Notes: generated by a model from the letters alone, not told the origin. Positions 26,663 through 35,873 are shown, counted from the first letter of the stretch. The stretch: DNA of 64,000 nt from an uncultured Sphingomonadaceae bacterium (GCA_947495985.1 CANMBD010000001.1:620001-684000); one strand, 5' to 3'. Made by a program: numbers and translations.

Positions 26663-27279
26663 GACGTCGTCTCAACTCTTTGAATTATTTCAGATTCTGT
26701 GACAATCATCTCCAAAGTGACGTCATGGGGCTGCATCGGGATATTTTCCGCTTCCTGTACAGACCAGGCGAAACCTATTCGCGTCGCTTTCGGGTATTTT
26801 TCAAAGGTCCGATCATAATGCCCTTTGCCTTGTCCGAGTCGACCCAGGGATCGGTCAAAAGCAATCATCGGAGTGATGATAAGATCTGGCGTGACGGCGG
26901 GACAATCGGTGCTTGGTTCCGAAATATTCTGATATCCCGTTTCCAGTAATTCGAGATTGTCCACTTGTCGAAATTCCAATGGAGAGTCGCCGATAACTGC
27001 TGGAAACGCTATGGTTTTTCCTATTTCGATACAATATTCAGCCAGCCTGGCTGTTGGGGCTTCGGAGCCCATTGCGCTATAGAGCGCGACGACTTCACTC
27101 TGCTCGATCAGCTTTGCTAACGGCGAGGGCGGACGGCGAAAAGCCAAGCCCTTTGTCGCTACATCCAACTGGCTATAAAAAGCATCGCGCCGCCGCCTAT
27201 ACTCTTCACGTAAAGCCTTCTTTTCATCTGATAAGTTATTCAAAAATATGTCTTTCTTGGAGAAAGGTGACGGGACCAC
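26659..27279 (-). CDS. 5-formyltetrahydrofolate cyclo-ligase
   Basis: This ~200-residue enzyme converts 5-formyl-THF to 5,10-methenyl-THF with ATP. The family signature is the C-terminal FDRSLGRLGQGKGHYDRTF, and ITPMIAFD precedes it. Early basic residues (LREEYRRRRDAF) bind ATP phosphates. Start is uncertain: the frame opens at a GTG at 27279, but that codon is immediately beside the closing stem of the 6S RNA; a TTG at 27243 (before NNLSDEKK) would keep the two apart. The 6S RNA / cyclo-ligase pair is a known arrangement in proteobacteria and suggests processing from a shared transcript. Confidence 0.92.
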   Translation of the reverse strand: MVPSPFSKKDIFLNNLSDEKKALREEYRRRRDAFYSQLDVATKGLAFRRPPSPLAKLIEQSEVVALYSAMGSEAPTARLAEYCIEIGKTIAFPAVIGDSPLEFRQVDNLELLETGYQNISEPSTDCPAVTPDLIITPMIAFDRSLGRLGQGKGHYDRTFEKYPKATRIGFAWSVQEAENIPMQPHDVTLEMIVTESEIIQRVETTS

Positions 27280-27445
27280 CAGGGTCGTTTACCGGAAAAT
27301 CCTCTGACGCCAATTACGTCAGGTGGGCGCCATATGCTTCGAACCCGACTTCCAGAAAGTCCGCAATTCGAGCAGGGACAGCTCCCTTGGATGTTATATC
27401 GCCTCAGGGATGTTCGCTTCTGGCTCGTGCCAGGCAGTACCCGTC
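27269..27445 (-). ncRNA. ssrS: 6S RNA
   Basis: The ~175 bases between zapA and the cyclo-ligase gene fold as expected for 6S RNA. The 5' end (minus strand from 27445) GACGGG pairs with CCCGTC at 27274-27269. The stem continues with ACTGCC against GGTGGT after one bulged base. The interior shows a large open bubble and a hairpin CTGACG...CGTCAG. 6S RNA mimics an open promoter and binds the sigma-70 holoenzyme in stationary phase. Identification rests on position plus the closing stem; the exact ends are approximate. Confidence 0.75.
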
Positions 27446-27454
27446 AACAGCTAT

Positions 27455-27820
27455 CTAGGGAAGATTGGCGGTCTGCTCAAGGCTGTTCGCAAAGGCCTCT
27501 GCGCGATCAGCCAGTTTTTCCAGCGCAAGGAGCACGCGTTCATCTTCAGCATCGTTGGTTTTCTGCGGCTTACCAGCAGGTGGAATTGCGGGTTGAGGTG
27601 CCGGTTCATTGCGGTCAGCATTTTTTGTGGCATGAAGTTCGTCCGCCAGCAAAAGGGATGTGAACAATAGCATCCGGCTTTCGGTTAACCCTGCAGGATC
27701 GCCAGCTTCTCCTGCTTTTGCGTCCACCATGGCTCCTAGTTTGCCAAGATGCTCTTCTTCGCCGTCCTGACAGGTGACCATGAACGAACGGCCGCCGATT
27801 TCTAGCTTCACCTGTGCCAT
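27455..27820 (-). CDS. zapA: Cell division protein ZapA
   Basis: A 121-residue protein that bundles FtsZ filaments. The N-terminal beta-hairpin domain is visible as MAQVKLEIGGRSFMVTCQDGEE with HLGKLGAMVDAK, followed by helix TESRMLLFTSLLLADELHATK, a proline-rich linker (PAPQPAIPPAGK) and a C-terminal helix for dimerisation. The frame is open from 27841, but AGGAG lies 7 nt before the ATG at 27820, one base after the upstream stop. It is followed by the 6S RNA gene and the cyclo-ligase, as in many proteobacteria. Confidence 0.92.
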   Translation of the reverse strand: MAQVKLEIGGRSFMVTCQDGEEEHLGKLGAMVDAKAGEAGDPAGLTESRMLLFTSLLLADELHATKNADRNEPAPQPAIPPAGKPQKTNDAEDERVLLALEKLADRAEAFANSLEQTANLP

Positions 27821-27821
27821 A

Positions 27822-28013
27822 TCAGCGCTCCTGCCGGGCAATCAGCCCGTCTATCGTATGGATGGCCTGTTTCATTTCTTCTTTCAGGGCCGCGTGCCGT
27901 TTTTCCAGCTCTGGATCGACCTGTGGGGCAGTTGTGGCTGCCTTGACCGTTTCTATGCGACTGAGCGCCCGCTCTATGCGGCCGATCGCGAGGATCACTC
28001 GTTCGTTTTCCAT
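27822..28013 (-). CDS. Small coiled-coil protein upstream of zapA
   Basis: A 63-residue protein that looks wholly helical with heptad-like spacing (LAIGRIERALSRIETVKAA, then ALKEEMKQAIHTIDGLIARQ). It ends one base before the zapA start, so the two are coupled. Small coiled-coil proteins in this place are common in sphingomonads but have no assigned function; a division-related role alongside ZapA is inference. Confidence 0.75.
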   Translation of the reverse strand: MENERVILAIGRIERALSRIETVKAATTAPQVDPELEKRHAALKEEMKQAIHTIDGLIARQER

Positions 28014-28209
28014 GACTTGGTTCCGACTTATAAGTTATTGTGTTTCATTGGTAACAATCTCGGGCCGCTGCGTAAACACTAGATCGGTGAAGCGCAGCCT
28101 TGACGATATGAGCGCAGGCCATCAAAGGGTGTGTCAAAATGGCGAATCGGTAGATTTCCAATATTCCATCGTTGCCATAATTTGATCACTGCTGGGGGAT
28201 CCGAAAAAC

Positions 28210-30189
28210 ATGGCCGTTTCCGATAAAATTTCCGAAAAAACCATGGCAAATGCCATTCGCGCATTGTCGATGGATGCAGTGCAAGCGGCCAATAGCGGCC
28301 ATCCGGGCATGCCCATGGGTATGGCAGACGTAGCGACCGTATTGTTCAGCGATTTCCTGAAATTCGACCCGAAAGCGCCAAAATGGGCCGATCGTGACCG
28401 GTTTGTACTGTCGGCAGGCCATGGTTCGATGCTGATCTATTCGCTTCTGCACCTGACCGGTTACGAGCGTCCCACATTGCAGGATATCAAGGATTTCAGG
28501 CAATTGTCGTCGCCTTGTGCGGGCCATCCTGAAAATTTCAAACTGGAAGGCGTTGAGGCGACCACCGGACCTTTGGGGCAGGGCTTTGCCATGGCCGTCG
28601 GCATGGCAATTGCCGAACGGCATTTGAACGCGCATTTCAGCGACGAACTGGTGGATCACAAAACCTGGGTTATCGCGGGTGATGGCTGTCTGATGGAGGC
28701 AATCAACCATGAAGCGGTTGGTTTGGCCGGTCATCTGCAGCTGGGCCGCCTCAACGTTCTGTGGGACGATAATGGTATAACCATTGATGGCGGCACGGAT
28801 TTGTCCACTAGCGAGGATATTCCGGCGCGTTACCGGGCTTCAGGCTGGCATGTGGTATCCTGTGACGGGCATGATTTTGACGATATCCGCAAAGCACTGA
28901 AAGAAGCCGAAGCCGATCCGCGGCCTTCGCTCATCGCTTGTAAAACCGTGATTGGCTATGGCTCTCCCAACAAGCAAGGAACCTCCGCTACCCATGGAGC
29001 AGCACTTGGTGAAGACGAAGTTGCGGCAACGCGGCAATATTTGGGCTGGAATGATAAACCCTTTGAAATTCAAGATGATATATTGGCGTCATGGCGTAAG
29101 ATTGGCGAAAAAGGAGCCGGGAAACGCGCTGAATGGGAGGCGCGTCTAAAAGCTCACAGTCTTTCTGAAGAATTTGAGCGGCGCATGTCGGGTGCTTTGC
29201 CCGACAATGGTGCGATGCAAGACTATCTCGAAGGCCTGGCCCAAGACCCACCGAAGGTAGCAACGCGCAAGGCGTCGGAAATGGCATTGGGCGCGATTAC
29301 GGCTGCAATGCCCGAAATGCTGGGCGGTAGCGCTGATTTGACGGGTTCAAACAATACGAAAACAGATTCTACCAAGCCGCTGACCAAAGATGATTATTCT
29401 GGGCGTTATATCTATTACGGCATCCGCGAATTTGGCATGGCGGCGGCCATGAACGGTATGGCGCTTCATGGCGGTATCATCCCTTATGGCGGCACATTTC
29501 TGGTCTTTACCGACTATTGCCGCGGTGCAATGCGGCTTTCCGCCATTCAGAACACACGCGCGATCTATGTGATGACCCATGACAGCATCGGTTTGGGCGA
29601 AGATGGGCCCACCCACCAACCGATTGAGCATATTCAAAGCTTGCGGGCCATGCCGAACATGCAGGTCTTCCGGCCTGCCGATGCAATTGAGACGGCGGAA
29701 TGCTGGGCCCTGGCTATCAAGCGGTCGGAAGGGCCTTCAACGCTGGCTTTGACCCGTCAAGGGTTGCCGCCGTTACGCCATGACGTCAGCGTAAACCATT
29801 GTGAAAAAGGCGCTTATTTGATGAAGCCGGCGGAGAACGCTAAACGCGTTGTGCTGATCGCCACGGGTTCTGAAGTGTCGCTGGCGATGGATGTTGCGGC
29901 CAAGCTTGAGGCAAATGGTGTCGGCGCAGATGTCGTGTCGATGCCATGCACCGAATTGTTCGATGCGCAATCCGATGATTATAAGTCGGAACTGCTCGGC
30001 GAGTCCGGAACATTACGGGTTTCAATCGAAGCCGGTACGACCTTTGGATGGGAACGTTACACCGGACTGGACGGCCTGCGCTTCGGCATAGACAGTTTTG
30101 GCGCATCCGCACCGATTAATGACCTGTTCGAACATTTTGATCTCACCGCAGAGGCGATTACACCACAAATAATGGCAAAACTGGGCTGA
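28210..30189 (+). CDS. tkt: Transketolase
   Basis: A 659-residue ThDP enzyme of the pentose phosphate pathway that transfers two-carbon ketol units. N-terminal signature: NAIRALSMDAVQAANSGHPG. ThDP motif: GDGCLMEAINHEAVGLAGHL leading to DDNGITIDG. The transketolase middle-domain mark is THDSIGLGEDGPTHQPIEH. The length is normal. GGGGGAT precedes the ATG. It opens an operon with gap, pgk and an aldolase, so the cluster links pentose phosphate and lower glycolytic steps. Confidence 0.97.
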   Translation: MAVSDKISEKTMANAIRALSMDAVQAANSGHPGMPMGMADVATVLFSDFLKFDPKAPKWADRDRFVLSAGHGSMLIYSLLHLTGYERPTLQDIKDFRQLSSPCAGHPENFKLEGVEATTGPLGQGFAMAVGMAIAERHLNAHFSDELVDHKTWVIAGDGCLMEAINHEAVGLAGHLQLGRLNVLWDDNGITIDGGTDLSTSEDIPARYRASGWHVVSCDGHDFDDIRKALKEAEADPRPSLIACKTVIGYGSPNKQGTSATHGAALGEDEVAATRQYLGWNDKPFEIQDDILASWRKIGEKGAGKRAEWEARLKAHSLSEEFERRMSGALPDNGAMQDYLEGLAQDPPKVATRKASEMALGAITAAMPEMLGGSADLTGSNNTKTDSTKPLTKDDYSGRYIYYGIREFGMAAAMNGMALHGGIIPYGGTFLVFTDYCRGAMRLSAIQNTRAIYVMTHDSIGLGEDGPTHQPIEHIQSLRAMPNMQVFRPADAIETAECWALAIKRSEGPSTLALTRQGLPPLRHDVSVNHCEKGAYLMKPAENAKRVVLIATGSEVSLAMDVAAKLEANGVGADVVSMPCTELFDAQSDDYKSELLGESGTLRVSIEAGTTFGWERYTGLDGLRFGIDSFGASAPINDLFEHFDLTAEAITPQIMAKLG

Positions 30190-30226
30190 AAACAGCAAGA
30201 AACTGGAATTCAAAGGAGCAACATTT

Positions 30227-31231
30227 ATGACAAAAGTAGCAATTAACGGATTTGGCCGCATCGGTCGTTTGGTCGCTCGTGCTATATTGGAGCGTCCGGA
30301 CTGCGGCCTTGAGCTGGTTGCGATTAATGACCTTGCTGATGCGAGCGCCAACGCGCTTTTGTTCGGATATGACAGTGTCCATGGCCGTTTTCCGGGCGAA
30401 GTGACCGCCGATGGCGACAGCATCATAGTCAATGGCAAGAAAATCGCTGTCACGTCGGAACGCGAGCCAGGCAAGCTGCCCCATGGCGAAATGGGTATTG
30501 ATATCGTTCTGGAATGCACGGGCTTCTTCCAATCGGTTGAAGCGGCGCAGCCTCATATTGATGCAGGCGCCAAACGCGTTTTGATCTCTGCACCGGCAAA
30601 AGGTGACTTGAAAACCGTCGTTTACGGCGTGAACCATGACGTATTGACGTCATCGGATGTCATTGTTTCTAATGCATCTTGTACGACAAACTGCCTTGCG
30701 CCAGTTGCCAAGGTGCTGAACGACGCTATCGGCATTGAGCGCGGTTTCATGACCACGATTCACAGCTATACAAATGACCAGCGCATGCTTGATCAGATGC
30801 ACAGCGATATGCGCCGGGCCCGCGCCGGTGCGGTTAACATGATCCCGACGACAACAGGCGCTGCTCGTGCGGTTGGTCTGGTATTGCCGGAACTCAACGG
30901 CAAGCTCGATGGTTCTTCGGTTCGTGTACCAACGCCCAATGTAAGCCTGGTCGACCTGGTCTTCACGCCAGGCCGCGATACCAGCGTTGAAGAAGTCAAC
31001 GGAGCGCTGAAAGCCGCGGCAGACGGGCCTATGAACGGTGTATTGGTCTTTGAAGACAAGCCGCTTGTTTCCAGCGATTTCAATCATCAACCGGCCAGTT
31101 CATCGGTCGACAGCCTGGAAACATCGGTTATGGATGGCAAGCTGGCCCGCGTGGTGAGCTGGTATGATAATGAGTGGGGCTTTTCCAATCGGATGATCGA
31201 CACCGCGACCGTTATGGCAAAATTGCTCTAA
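30227..31231 (+). CDS. gap: Glyceraldehyde-3-phosphate dehydrogenase
   Basis: A 334-residue enzyme of normal length. The Rossmann motif is INGFGRIGRL, the active-site Cys152 lies in SNASCTTNCLAP, and the C-terminal segment SWYDNEWGFSNRMIDT is canonical. It oxidises glyceraldehyde-3-phosphate to 1,3-bisphosphoglycerate. The NDL segment after the first beta-alpha-beta unit suits NAD+ rather than NADP+ (inference). AAGGAG is 8 nt before the ATG; the gene is 37 bases after tkt and 18 before pgk. Confidence 0.97.
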   Translation: MTKVAINGFGRIGRLVARAILERPDCGLELVAINDLADASANALLFGYDSVHGRFPGEVTADGDSIIVNGKKIAVTSEREPGKLPHGEMGIDIVLECTGFFQSVEAAQPHIDAGAKRVLISAPAKGDLKTVVYGVNHDVLTSSDVIVSNASCTTNCLAPVAKVLNDAIGIERGFMTTIHSYTNDQRMLDQMHSDMRRARAGAVNMIPTTTGAARAVGLVLPELNGKLDGSSVRVPTPNVSLVDLVFTPGRDTSVEEVNGALKAAADGPMNGVLVFEDKPLVSSDFNHQPASSSVDSLETSVMDGKLARVVSWYDNEWGFSNRMIDTATVMAKLL

Positions 31232-31249
31232 ACAGAAAGGTTCTGAGCA

Positions 31250-32440
31250 ATGGCTGGTAATAGATTTAAAACACTGGATGATCTTGGTGACGTGTCAGGG
31301 CAACCTGGACTGGTCCGGGTGGACCTGAACGTCCCAATGGCGGATGGCAAGGTGACGGACGATACGCGGCTGAAAGCAGTTGTGCCGACCGTGACAGAGC
31401 TCGCCGATCGCGGTGCCAAAGTTTTGTTGCTGGCCCATTTCGGACGACCTAAGGGCAAGGCGGATATGAAATATTCGCTGGAACCCGTGGTCGCGCCTCT
31501 GGCCAAAACGCTGGGCCGGGATGTCGGCTTCATGCAGATGCCTGACCGGGATACCATCGATGCTCTGCCAAATGGTAGCATCGTGGTCGTTGAAAACAGC
31601 CGTTTCGCGCCGGGCGAAGAGAAAAACGATCCGGGCATGGCCAAGGCGATTGCTTCTTTTGGCACATTTTACGTCAATGATGCTTTTTCTGCTGCCCACC
31701 GGGCACACGTAACAACCGCCGGTCTGGCCGAACATCTGCCAGCCTATGCAGGACGTTCGATGGAACGGGAGCTGAGCGCGCTTGATAAGGCGCTCGGCGA
31801 TCCAGAGCATCCGGTGGTTGCGGTCGTTGGCGGGGCAAAAGTTTCCAGCAAGCTCGACGTTTTGCGACAAATGGTTGAGAAAGTGGACCATCTGATCATC
31901 GGCGGCGGCATGGCCAACACTTTTTTGGCGGCGCGCGGGGTCGGTGTTGGCAAATCACTGTGCGAGCATGACCTGACCGACACGGCCAATGAAATCCTGG
32001 AAGCGGCGGATAAAGCGGATTGCACGGTCCATCTGCCCTATGATGTGGTTGTCGCAAAGGAATTTGCTCCCAATCCGCCAACCCGCACCGTGAATGTGCA
32101 TGAGGTTGCCGAGGATGACATGATCCTTGACGTCGGGCCAGCAGCCGTCGAAGCCCTGTCTGATGTCCTGAAAACCTGCAAAACCCTGGTCTGGAACGGG
32201 CCGATGGGCGCGTTTGAAACACCGCCTTTTGACATGGCAACCGTTGCGCTGGCGCAAACGGCCGCGGCACTGACCAAGGAAGGCTCTTTGCTTTCTGTTG
32301 CAGGTGGGGGCGATACGGTCGGTGCGCTTAATCATGCGGGCGTTGCCGATGATTTCAGTTTTGTATCCACCGCTGGCGGCGCATTTCTGGAATGGATGGA
32401 AGGCAAGGAATTGCCGGGCGTAAAGGCTCTGCAACGATGA
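31250..32440 (+). CDS. pgk: Phosphoglycerate kinase
   Basis: A 396-residue enzyme transferring phosphate from 1,3-bisphosphoglycerate to ADP. N-terminal signature [19 protein letters not shown]; substrate-binding [12 protein letters not shown]-terminal nucleotide site [12 protein letters not shown] with [13 protein letters not shown]. The stop TGA overlaps the start of the GNAT gene (ATGA). The gap-pgk order with an aldolase downstream is usual in sphingomonads. Confidence 0.97.
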   Translation: MAGNRFKTLDDLGDVSGQPGLVRVDLNVPMADGKVTDDTRLKAVVPTVTELADRGAKVLLLAHFGRPKGKADMKYSLEPVVAPLAKTLGRDVGFMQMPDRDTIDALPNGSIVVVENSRFAPGEEKNDPGMAKAIASFGTFYVNDAFSAAHRAHVTTAGLAEHLPAYAGRSMERELSALDKALGDPEHPVVAVVGGAKVSSKLDVLRQMVEKVDHLIIGGGMANTFLAARGVGVGKSLCEHDLTDTANEILEAADKADCTVHLPYDVVVAKEFAPNPPTRTVNVHEVAEDDMILDVGPAAVEALSDVLKTCKTLVWNGPMGAFETPPFDMATVALAQTAAALTKEGSLLSVAGGGDTVGALNHAGVADDFSFVSTAGGAFLEWMEGKELPGVKALQR

Positions 32441-32940
32441 ATATCCGGCCTGCAGAAGATAGAGACAGGCCGGTAATCGCCGAAATTCATGCGCGCAGCT
32501 GGCAAGAAAATTATCGCGATTATTTGTCTGAAGACATGCTGGACAATCAACTTTCCGGAATGATGGCAGAGCGTTGGAGCAATGTTGAGATTGGTCGGCA
32601 GGACATCGTTCTGGTGGCCGAAGATGATCAGGTTCAGGGCTTTGTTGCGGTCTGGGATGACGAGGTGCCCTATATCGATAATCTCCATGTTCGCAGCGAG
32701 GGTCGGTCCAAGGGCATTGGTCGCAAACTGCTTGCCGCAGCTGCCCGTGCAGCCAAGGCAAATGGCCGCAAAGGAATATGGTTGCATGTGGTAGTCGGCA
32801 ATGACCGTGCCCGCAGCCTATATACCCGTTTGGGCGGGGTTCCGGACGGGGTTGAAGACAAAGACCTTTATGGGACCATGGTTCCCAATGAACGTATAAT
32901 ATGGCGGGATATCGATATCCTCGTCGAACAATCTAACTGA
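32437..32940 (+). CDS. GNAT family N-acetyltransferase
   Basis: A 167-residue acyltransferase of the GNAT fold. The acetyl-CoA site is seen in [20 protein letters not shown], and the C-terminal motif in [13 protein letters not shown]. The start at 32437 overlaps the pgk stop (ATGA), preferred over the open-frame ATG at 32392, which lies inside pgk. It sits between pgk and the aldolase, so it may act on a metabolite or enzyme of this pathway; the substrate is unknown. Confidence 0.88.
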   Translation: MNIRPAEDRDRPVIAEIHARSWQENYRDYLSEDMLDNQLSGMMAERWSNVEIGRQDIVLVAEDDQVQGFVAVWDDEVPYIDNLHVRSEGRSKGIGRKLLAAAARAAKANGRKGIWLHVVVGNDRARSLYTRLGGVPDGVEDKDLYGTMVPNERIIWRDIDILVEQSN

Positions 32941-32955
32941 ACGAGGACGAATTTC

Positions 32956-33849
32956 ATGCATGATCCGAAGATGATGGACAAAATCGAAAATGGCGCAGGA
33001 TTTATTGCGGCTTTGGACCAGAGCGGAGGTTCTACGCCAAAAGCGCTGAAAGGCTATGGTGTCAGCGAAGATGCTTATTCTAATGACGATGAGATGTTTG
33101 CCCTGATCCACGGCATGCGCAGCCGTATCGTGACTGCACCAAGCTTTGGTAGCGGAAAAGTTATCGGCGCGATCCTGTTTGAAAAAACCATGGACGGTGA
33201 AGCGGACGGAAAACCGGTGCCCACTTTGCTCTGGGAACGCGGCGTGGTGCCATTTCTGAAAGTGGACAAAGGTCTGGAAGATGAGGCCGACGGTGTTCAA
33301 ATGATGAAACCTAATCCCGGTCTTGGCGAATTGCTCGAACATGCCAAAACAAAAGGCGTGTTTGGCACCAAGATGCGTTCGGTTATCAATCGGGCATCGC
33401 CAACCGGCATCGCAGCCATCGTAAAACAGCAGTTTGACGTTGCCAGCCAGATTCTGGATCATGGCCTGATGCCGATGATTGAGCCTGAAGTGAACATCAA
33501 AAGCGCGGAGCGGGCAGAGTGCGACGCCATCTTGCTGGAAGAGATCACGAAGCAGCTTGATGCCTTGCCAGAAGATCGCAAAGTCATGCTGAAACTATCG
33601 ATCCCGGCCGAAGCCAATCTCTATGCGCCGCTTGTCGACCATCCCCGGGTGGCCCGTGTAGTTGCCCTTTCTGGCGGGTTTTCACGCGATGAGGCTTGCA
33701 CCGAACTGGCCAAAAACAGCGGTATGATCGCAAGTTTCTCTCGCGCTTTGCTGCAGGACCTGCGTCATTCCATGACCGACGAAGAATTTGACCAGTCGCT
33801 GGGCAGCGCCATTGATCAGATCCACAAGGCTTCGACCGTTAAGGTATAA
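32956..33849 (+). CDS. fda: Fructose-bisphosphate aldolase, class I
   Basis: A 297-residue class I aldolase of the short bacterial type (as in Staphylococcus Fda). The marks are AALDQSGGSTPKALKGYG at the N-terminus, the Schiff-base lysine in KVMLKLSIP, and ALSGGFSRDEA for phosphate binding. It cleaves fructose-1,6-bisphosphate or runs in the gluconeogenic direction. In Entner-Doudoroff users such as sphingomonads the latter is likely (inference). GAACGAGGACG precedes the ATG. Confidence 0.93.
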   Translation: MHDPKMMDKIENGAGFIAALDQSGGSTPKALKGYGVSEDAYSNDDEMFALIHGMRSRIVTAPSFGSGKVIGAILFEKTMDGEADGKPVPTLLWERGVVPFLKVDKGLEDEADGVQMMKPNPGLGELLEHAKTKGVFGTKMRSVINRASPTGIAAIVKQQFDVASQILDHGLMPMIEPEVNIKSAERAECDAILLEEITKQLDALPEDRKVMLKLSIPAEANLYAPLVDHPRVARVVALSGGFSRDEACTELAKNSGMIASFSRALLQDLRHSMTDEEFDQSLGSAIDQIHKASTVKV

Positions 33850-33860
33850 GGGAACAGCAT

Positions 33861-34538
33861 TTGGCAAAGTCCGATCCAAGCTGGTCAGATGTCGATGATT
33901 ATATCGTCGAGCATTTGATTGGTGACGATCCGGCGCTGGACGCCTGTCTGGCTGCCAATGCCGAGAACGATCTTCCTTCCATAGATGTTTCGGCAACGCA
34001 GGGACGAATGCTGGAGTTGCTTGCGCGCGGCGTCGGGGCAAAGCGCATATTGGAAATCGGAACCTTGGGCGGATATTCAGCCATCTCGCTGGCGCGTGCT
34101 TTGCCGGATGATGGTCAACTTGTCTCGCTGGAATTGGAACCTGAATATGCCGCGCTGGCGCGAACAAATATCGAGAACGCGGGGCTGGCGGCCAAGGTCG
34201 AGATAATGGTCGGGGAAGCGGTGCATTCTCTTGCGGTACTCGAAGAGAACGATGTACCCCGGTTCGACTTTGTTTTCGTTGACGCGGACAAAGAAAATTA
34301 TGCGGCCTATCTGGAACATGCAATTCGTCTTTCCCGTCCCGGAGCGATGCTGGTTTTTGACAATGTTGTGCGGGAGGGCGAGGTGATCAATCCCGATAGC
34401 CCTGATCCCAAAGTACCCGGCACTCGGGCGTTGTACAGCGTTTTGCAACGGCATCCTCTTGTCGATGCTACGGCCATTCAGACTGTTGGCTCAAAAAAAT
34501 GGGACGGGTTTCTGCTGGGCATTGTTCGAGACAATTAA
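33861..34538 (+). CDS. SAM-dependent O-methyltransferase
   Basis: A 225-residue protein of the Methyltransf_3 (caffeoyl-CoA / catechol O-methyltransferase) group. SAM motif I is ILEIGTLGGYSAISLARALP; LVSLELEPEY is motif II; FDFVFVDADKENYAAY carries the metal-ligand aspartates; FDNVVREG is the post-catalytic strand. The start is TTG at 33861, supported by AAGGGAA upstream. The substrate is unknown. It lies 11 bases after fda and 12 before thiE, so it is part of the carbon-metabolism operon. Confidence 0.88.
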   Translation: MAKSDPSWSDVDDYIVEHLIGDDPALDACLAANAENDLPSIDVSATQGRMLELLARGVGAKRILEIGTLGGYSAISLARALPDDGQLVSLELEPEYAALARTNIENAGLAAKVEIMVGEAVHSLAVLEENDVPRFDFVFVDADKENYAAYLEHAIRLSRPGAMLVFDNVVREGEVINPDSPDPKVPGTRALYSVLQRHPLVDATAIQTVGSKKWDGFLLGIVRDN

Positions 34539-34550
34539 GGGGCAACGACT

Positions 34551-35177
34551 ATGACTATACCACCTTGCCAGCTTTATCTGATTTCACCTCTTGATGTTGG
34601 CGGTGACTTTCCGGAACAGTTGCAACAGGCGTTGGAAGCTGGGCCGGTTGCGGCCTTTCAGTTTCGCGTAAAGGATGTCGACCAAAGCGAAGCAGCACGT
34701 TTGGCCGAACCACTCAAAGCGATCTGCGATGCGCATGATGTCGCTTTCATTGTGAATGACGATGTCGTTCTAGCCAAGCGCCTCGCAGCCGATGGTGTCC
34801 ATTTGGGGCAGGGCGATGGCGACCTGAAAGATGCTCGGACTGAATTGGGGGATCAGATTCAGATTGGTATAACCTGCCACGACAGCCGGCATCTGGCGAT
34901 GGAGGCCGGCGAGGGCGGTGCCAATTATGTTGCTTTTGGTGCATTTTTTCCCACCACGACTAAGGAAACCCATCATCGGCCAGAGGTCGATATATTGAAA
35001 TGGTGGTCGACGGTAATGGAGATACCGTGCGTTGCCATTGGCGGGATTACGCCGGATAACTGTCAGCCGTTGGTTGATGCAGGTGCCGATTTTCTGGCAG
35101 TCAGCGGTTCAGTCTGGAACGATCCGCAAGGCCCGGCGCACGCGGTTAAACATTTCAATGAAATATTGGCAGACTAA
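34551..35177 (+). CDS. thiE: Thiamine-phosphate synthase
   Basis: A 208-residue TIM barrel that joins the pyrimidine and thiazole halves of thiamine. Signatures: QFRVKD in strand 2, FIVNDDVVLAKRLAADGVHLGQGDGD, the VAFGAFFPTTTK loop that grips the thiazole phosphate, and IGGITPDNCQPLVDAGADFLAVSG in the phosphate site. The operon starts with the thiamine-dependent transketolase. No TPP riboswitch is visible upstream of the operon or gene. Confidence 0.9.
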   Translation: MTIPPCQLYLISPLDVGGDFPEQLQQALEAGPVAAFQFRVKDVDQSEAARLAEPLKAICDAHDVAFIVNDDVVLAKRLAADGVHLGQGDGDLKDARTELGDQIQIGITCHDSRHLAMEAGEGGANYVAFGAFFPTTTKETHHRPEVDILKWWSTVMEIPCVAIGGITPDNCQPLVDAGADFLAVSGSVWNDPQGPAHAVKHFNEILAD

Positions 35178-35196
35178 GCCATCGAACGGATAGCGC

Positions 35197-35448
35197 TCAG
35201 GAAGTGCTTTCGTTCACCCCGATATTCGATTCAACATATTGCTCCAAAAACTGGTCTTTGGAAGGTGGTGCAAAATTTGGTAGTTGTTCCAAATCTCTAA
35301 CATATTCAGGGAGCGGTATAGTGGAACGCACCATGCCATCACTAATGGAATAGCCGAACAGGCCTGACGCAACCGGATCGCATGCGTCCGTTTCTTCTGC
35401 GGGTTTGTTTCGATCGGGTTTCAGGATTTCTGCTTGCGCCATATCCAT
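35197..35448 (-). CDS. Small protein of unknown function, tandem paralogue 1
   Basis: An 83-residue soluble acidic protein without a recognised domain. It shares a pattern with the 73-residue protein encoded 70 bases upstream on the same strand: SGLF, VR, then LEQLPNFAPPSKDQFLEQY here versus IERMPHFGIPSEESFVRNF there. Conservation of this core between diverged copies argues that both are real genes. An element GTATTGTATGAAA stands upstream of each. Function unknown. Confidence 0.6.
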   Translation of the reverse strand: MDMAQAEILKPDRNKPAEETDACDPVASGLFGYSISDGMVRSTIPLPEYVRDLEQLPNFAPPSKDQFLEQYVESNIGVNESTS

Positions 35449-35472
35449 TAGTTACATTGATGTCAGTGCGCG

Positions 35473-35485
35473 GTATTGTATGAAA
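35473..35485 (-). promoter_or_regulatory. 13-bp element upstream of small paralogue 1
   Basis: GTATTGTATGAAA on the plus strand, that is TTTCATACAATAC in the direction of the gene; TACAAT is a fair -10 hexamer 26 bases before the ATG. The identical 13-mer occurs at 35772-35784 upstream of paralogue 2. No good -35 is seen. Confidence 0.45.
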
Positions 35486-35518
35486 AAGACATACTGGCCG
35501 ACATCAAGCCGCAATCTT

Positions 35519-35740
35519 TCAAGGACTGATGACAAAAAGCCCCTTACGGCCTTTCAGAAAATTTCTAACGAAACTTTCTTCCGAAGGGATTCCGAAATGC
35601 GGCATGCGTTCGATTTCGCTCAGAAAGCCGTCATGGCGTTTCGGTGACGGAATGCGCACAACCGCTTCGGTCCCGCTGAATAGACCAGCAGCGGGAGCAG
35701 TTGTTTCTTCGGGCGACACCGGATCCGGGATATTTTCCAT
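35519..35740 (-). CDS. Small protein of unknown function, tandem paralogue 2
   Basis: A 73-residue soluble protein. The core AAGLFSG, VVRIPSP, IERMPHFGIPSEESFVRNF matches the 83-residue protein encoded just downstream, so the pair arose by tandem duplication. The C-terminus KGRKGLFVISP differs from its partner. The start ATG lies 33 bases after the TACAAT of the shared upstream element. It is divergent from efp. Function unknown. Confidence 0.58.
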   Translation of the reverse strand: MENIPDPVSPEETTAPAAGLFSGTEAVVRIPSPKRHDGFLSEIERMPHFGIPSEESFVRNFLKGRKGLFVISP

Positions 35741-35771
35741 TAATTGGCGCGTAGATTGTGCTTAGCGGAAT

Positions 35772-35784
35772 GTATTGTATGAAA
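35772..35784 (-). promoter_or_regulatory. 13-bp element upstream of small paralogue 2
   Basis: Second exact copy of GTATTGTATGAAA, 299 bases from the first, in the same position and orientation relative to its gene. It contains TACAAT on the minus strand as a possible -10. Confidence 0.45.
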
Positions 35785-35873
35785 TCGCCATATCCGGTCT
35801 TCGCTGTGCTTGCCTATCTTCGTTCGCCGTTATAGAGGGCCGCAACACAAGATTTCCGAAAGCGAGACGTTCC

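Noticed and set aside
28014..28209. Possible TPP riboswitch or other leader before the tkt-thiE operon
   Set aside because: The CTGAGA and ACCTGA-type core motifs of the TPP riboswitch are not present here or before thiE.
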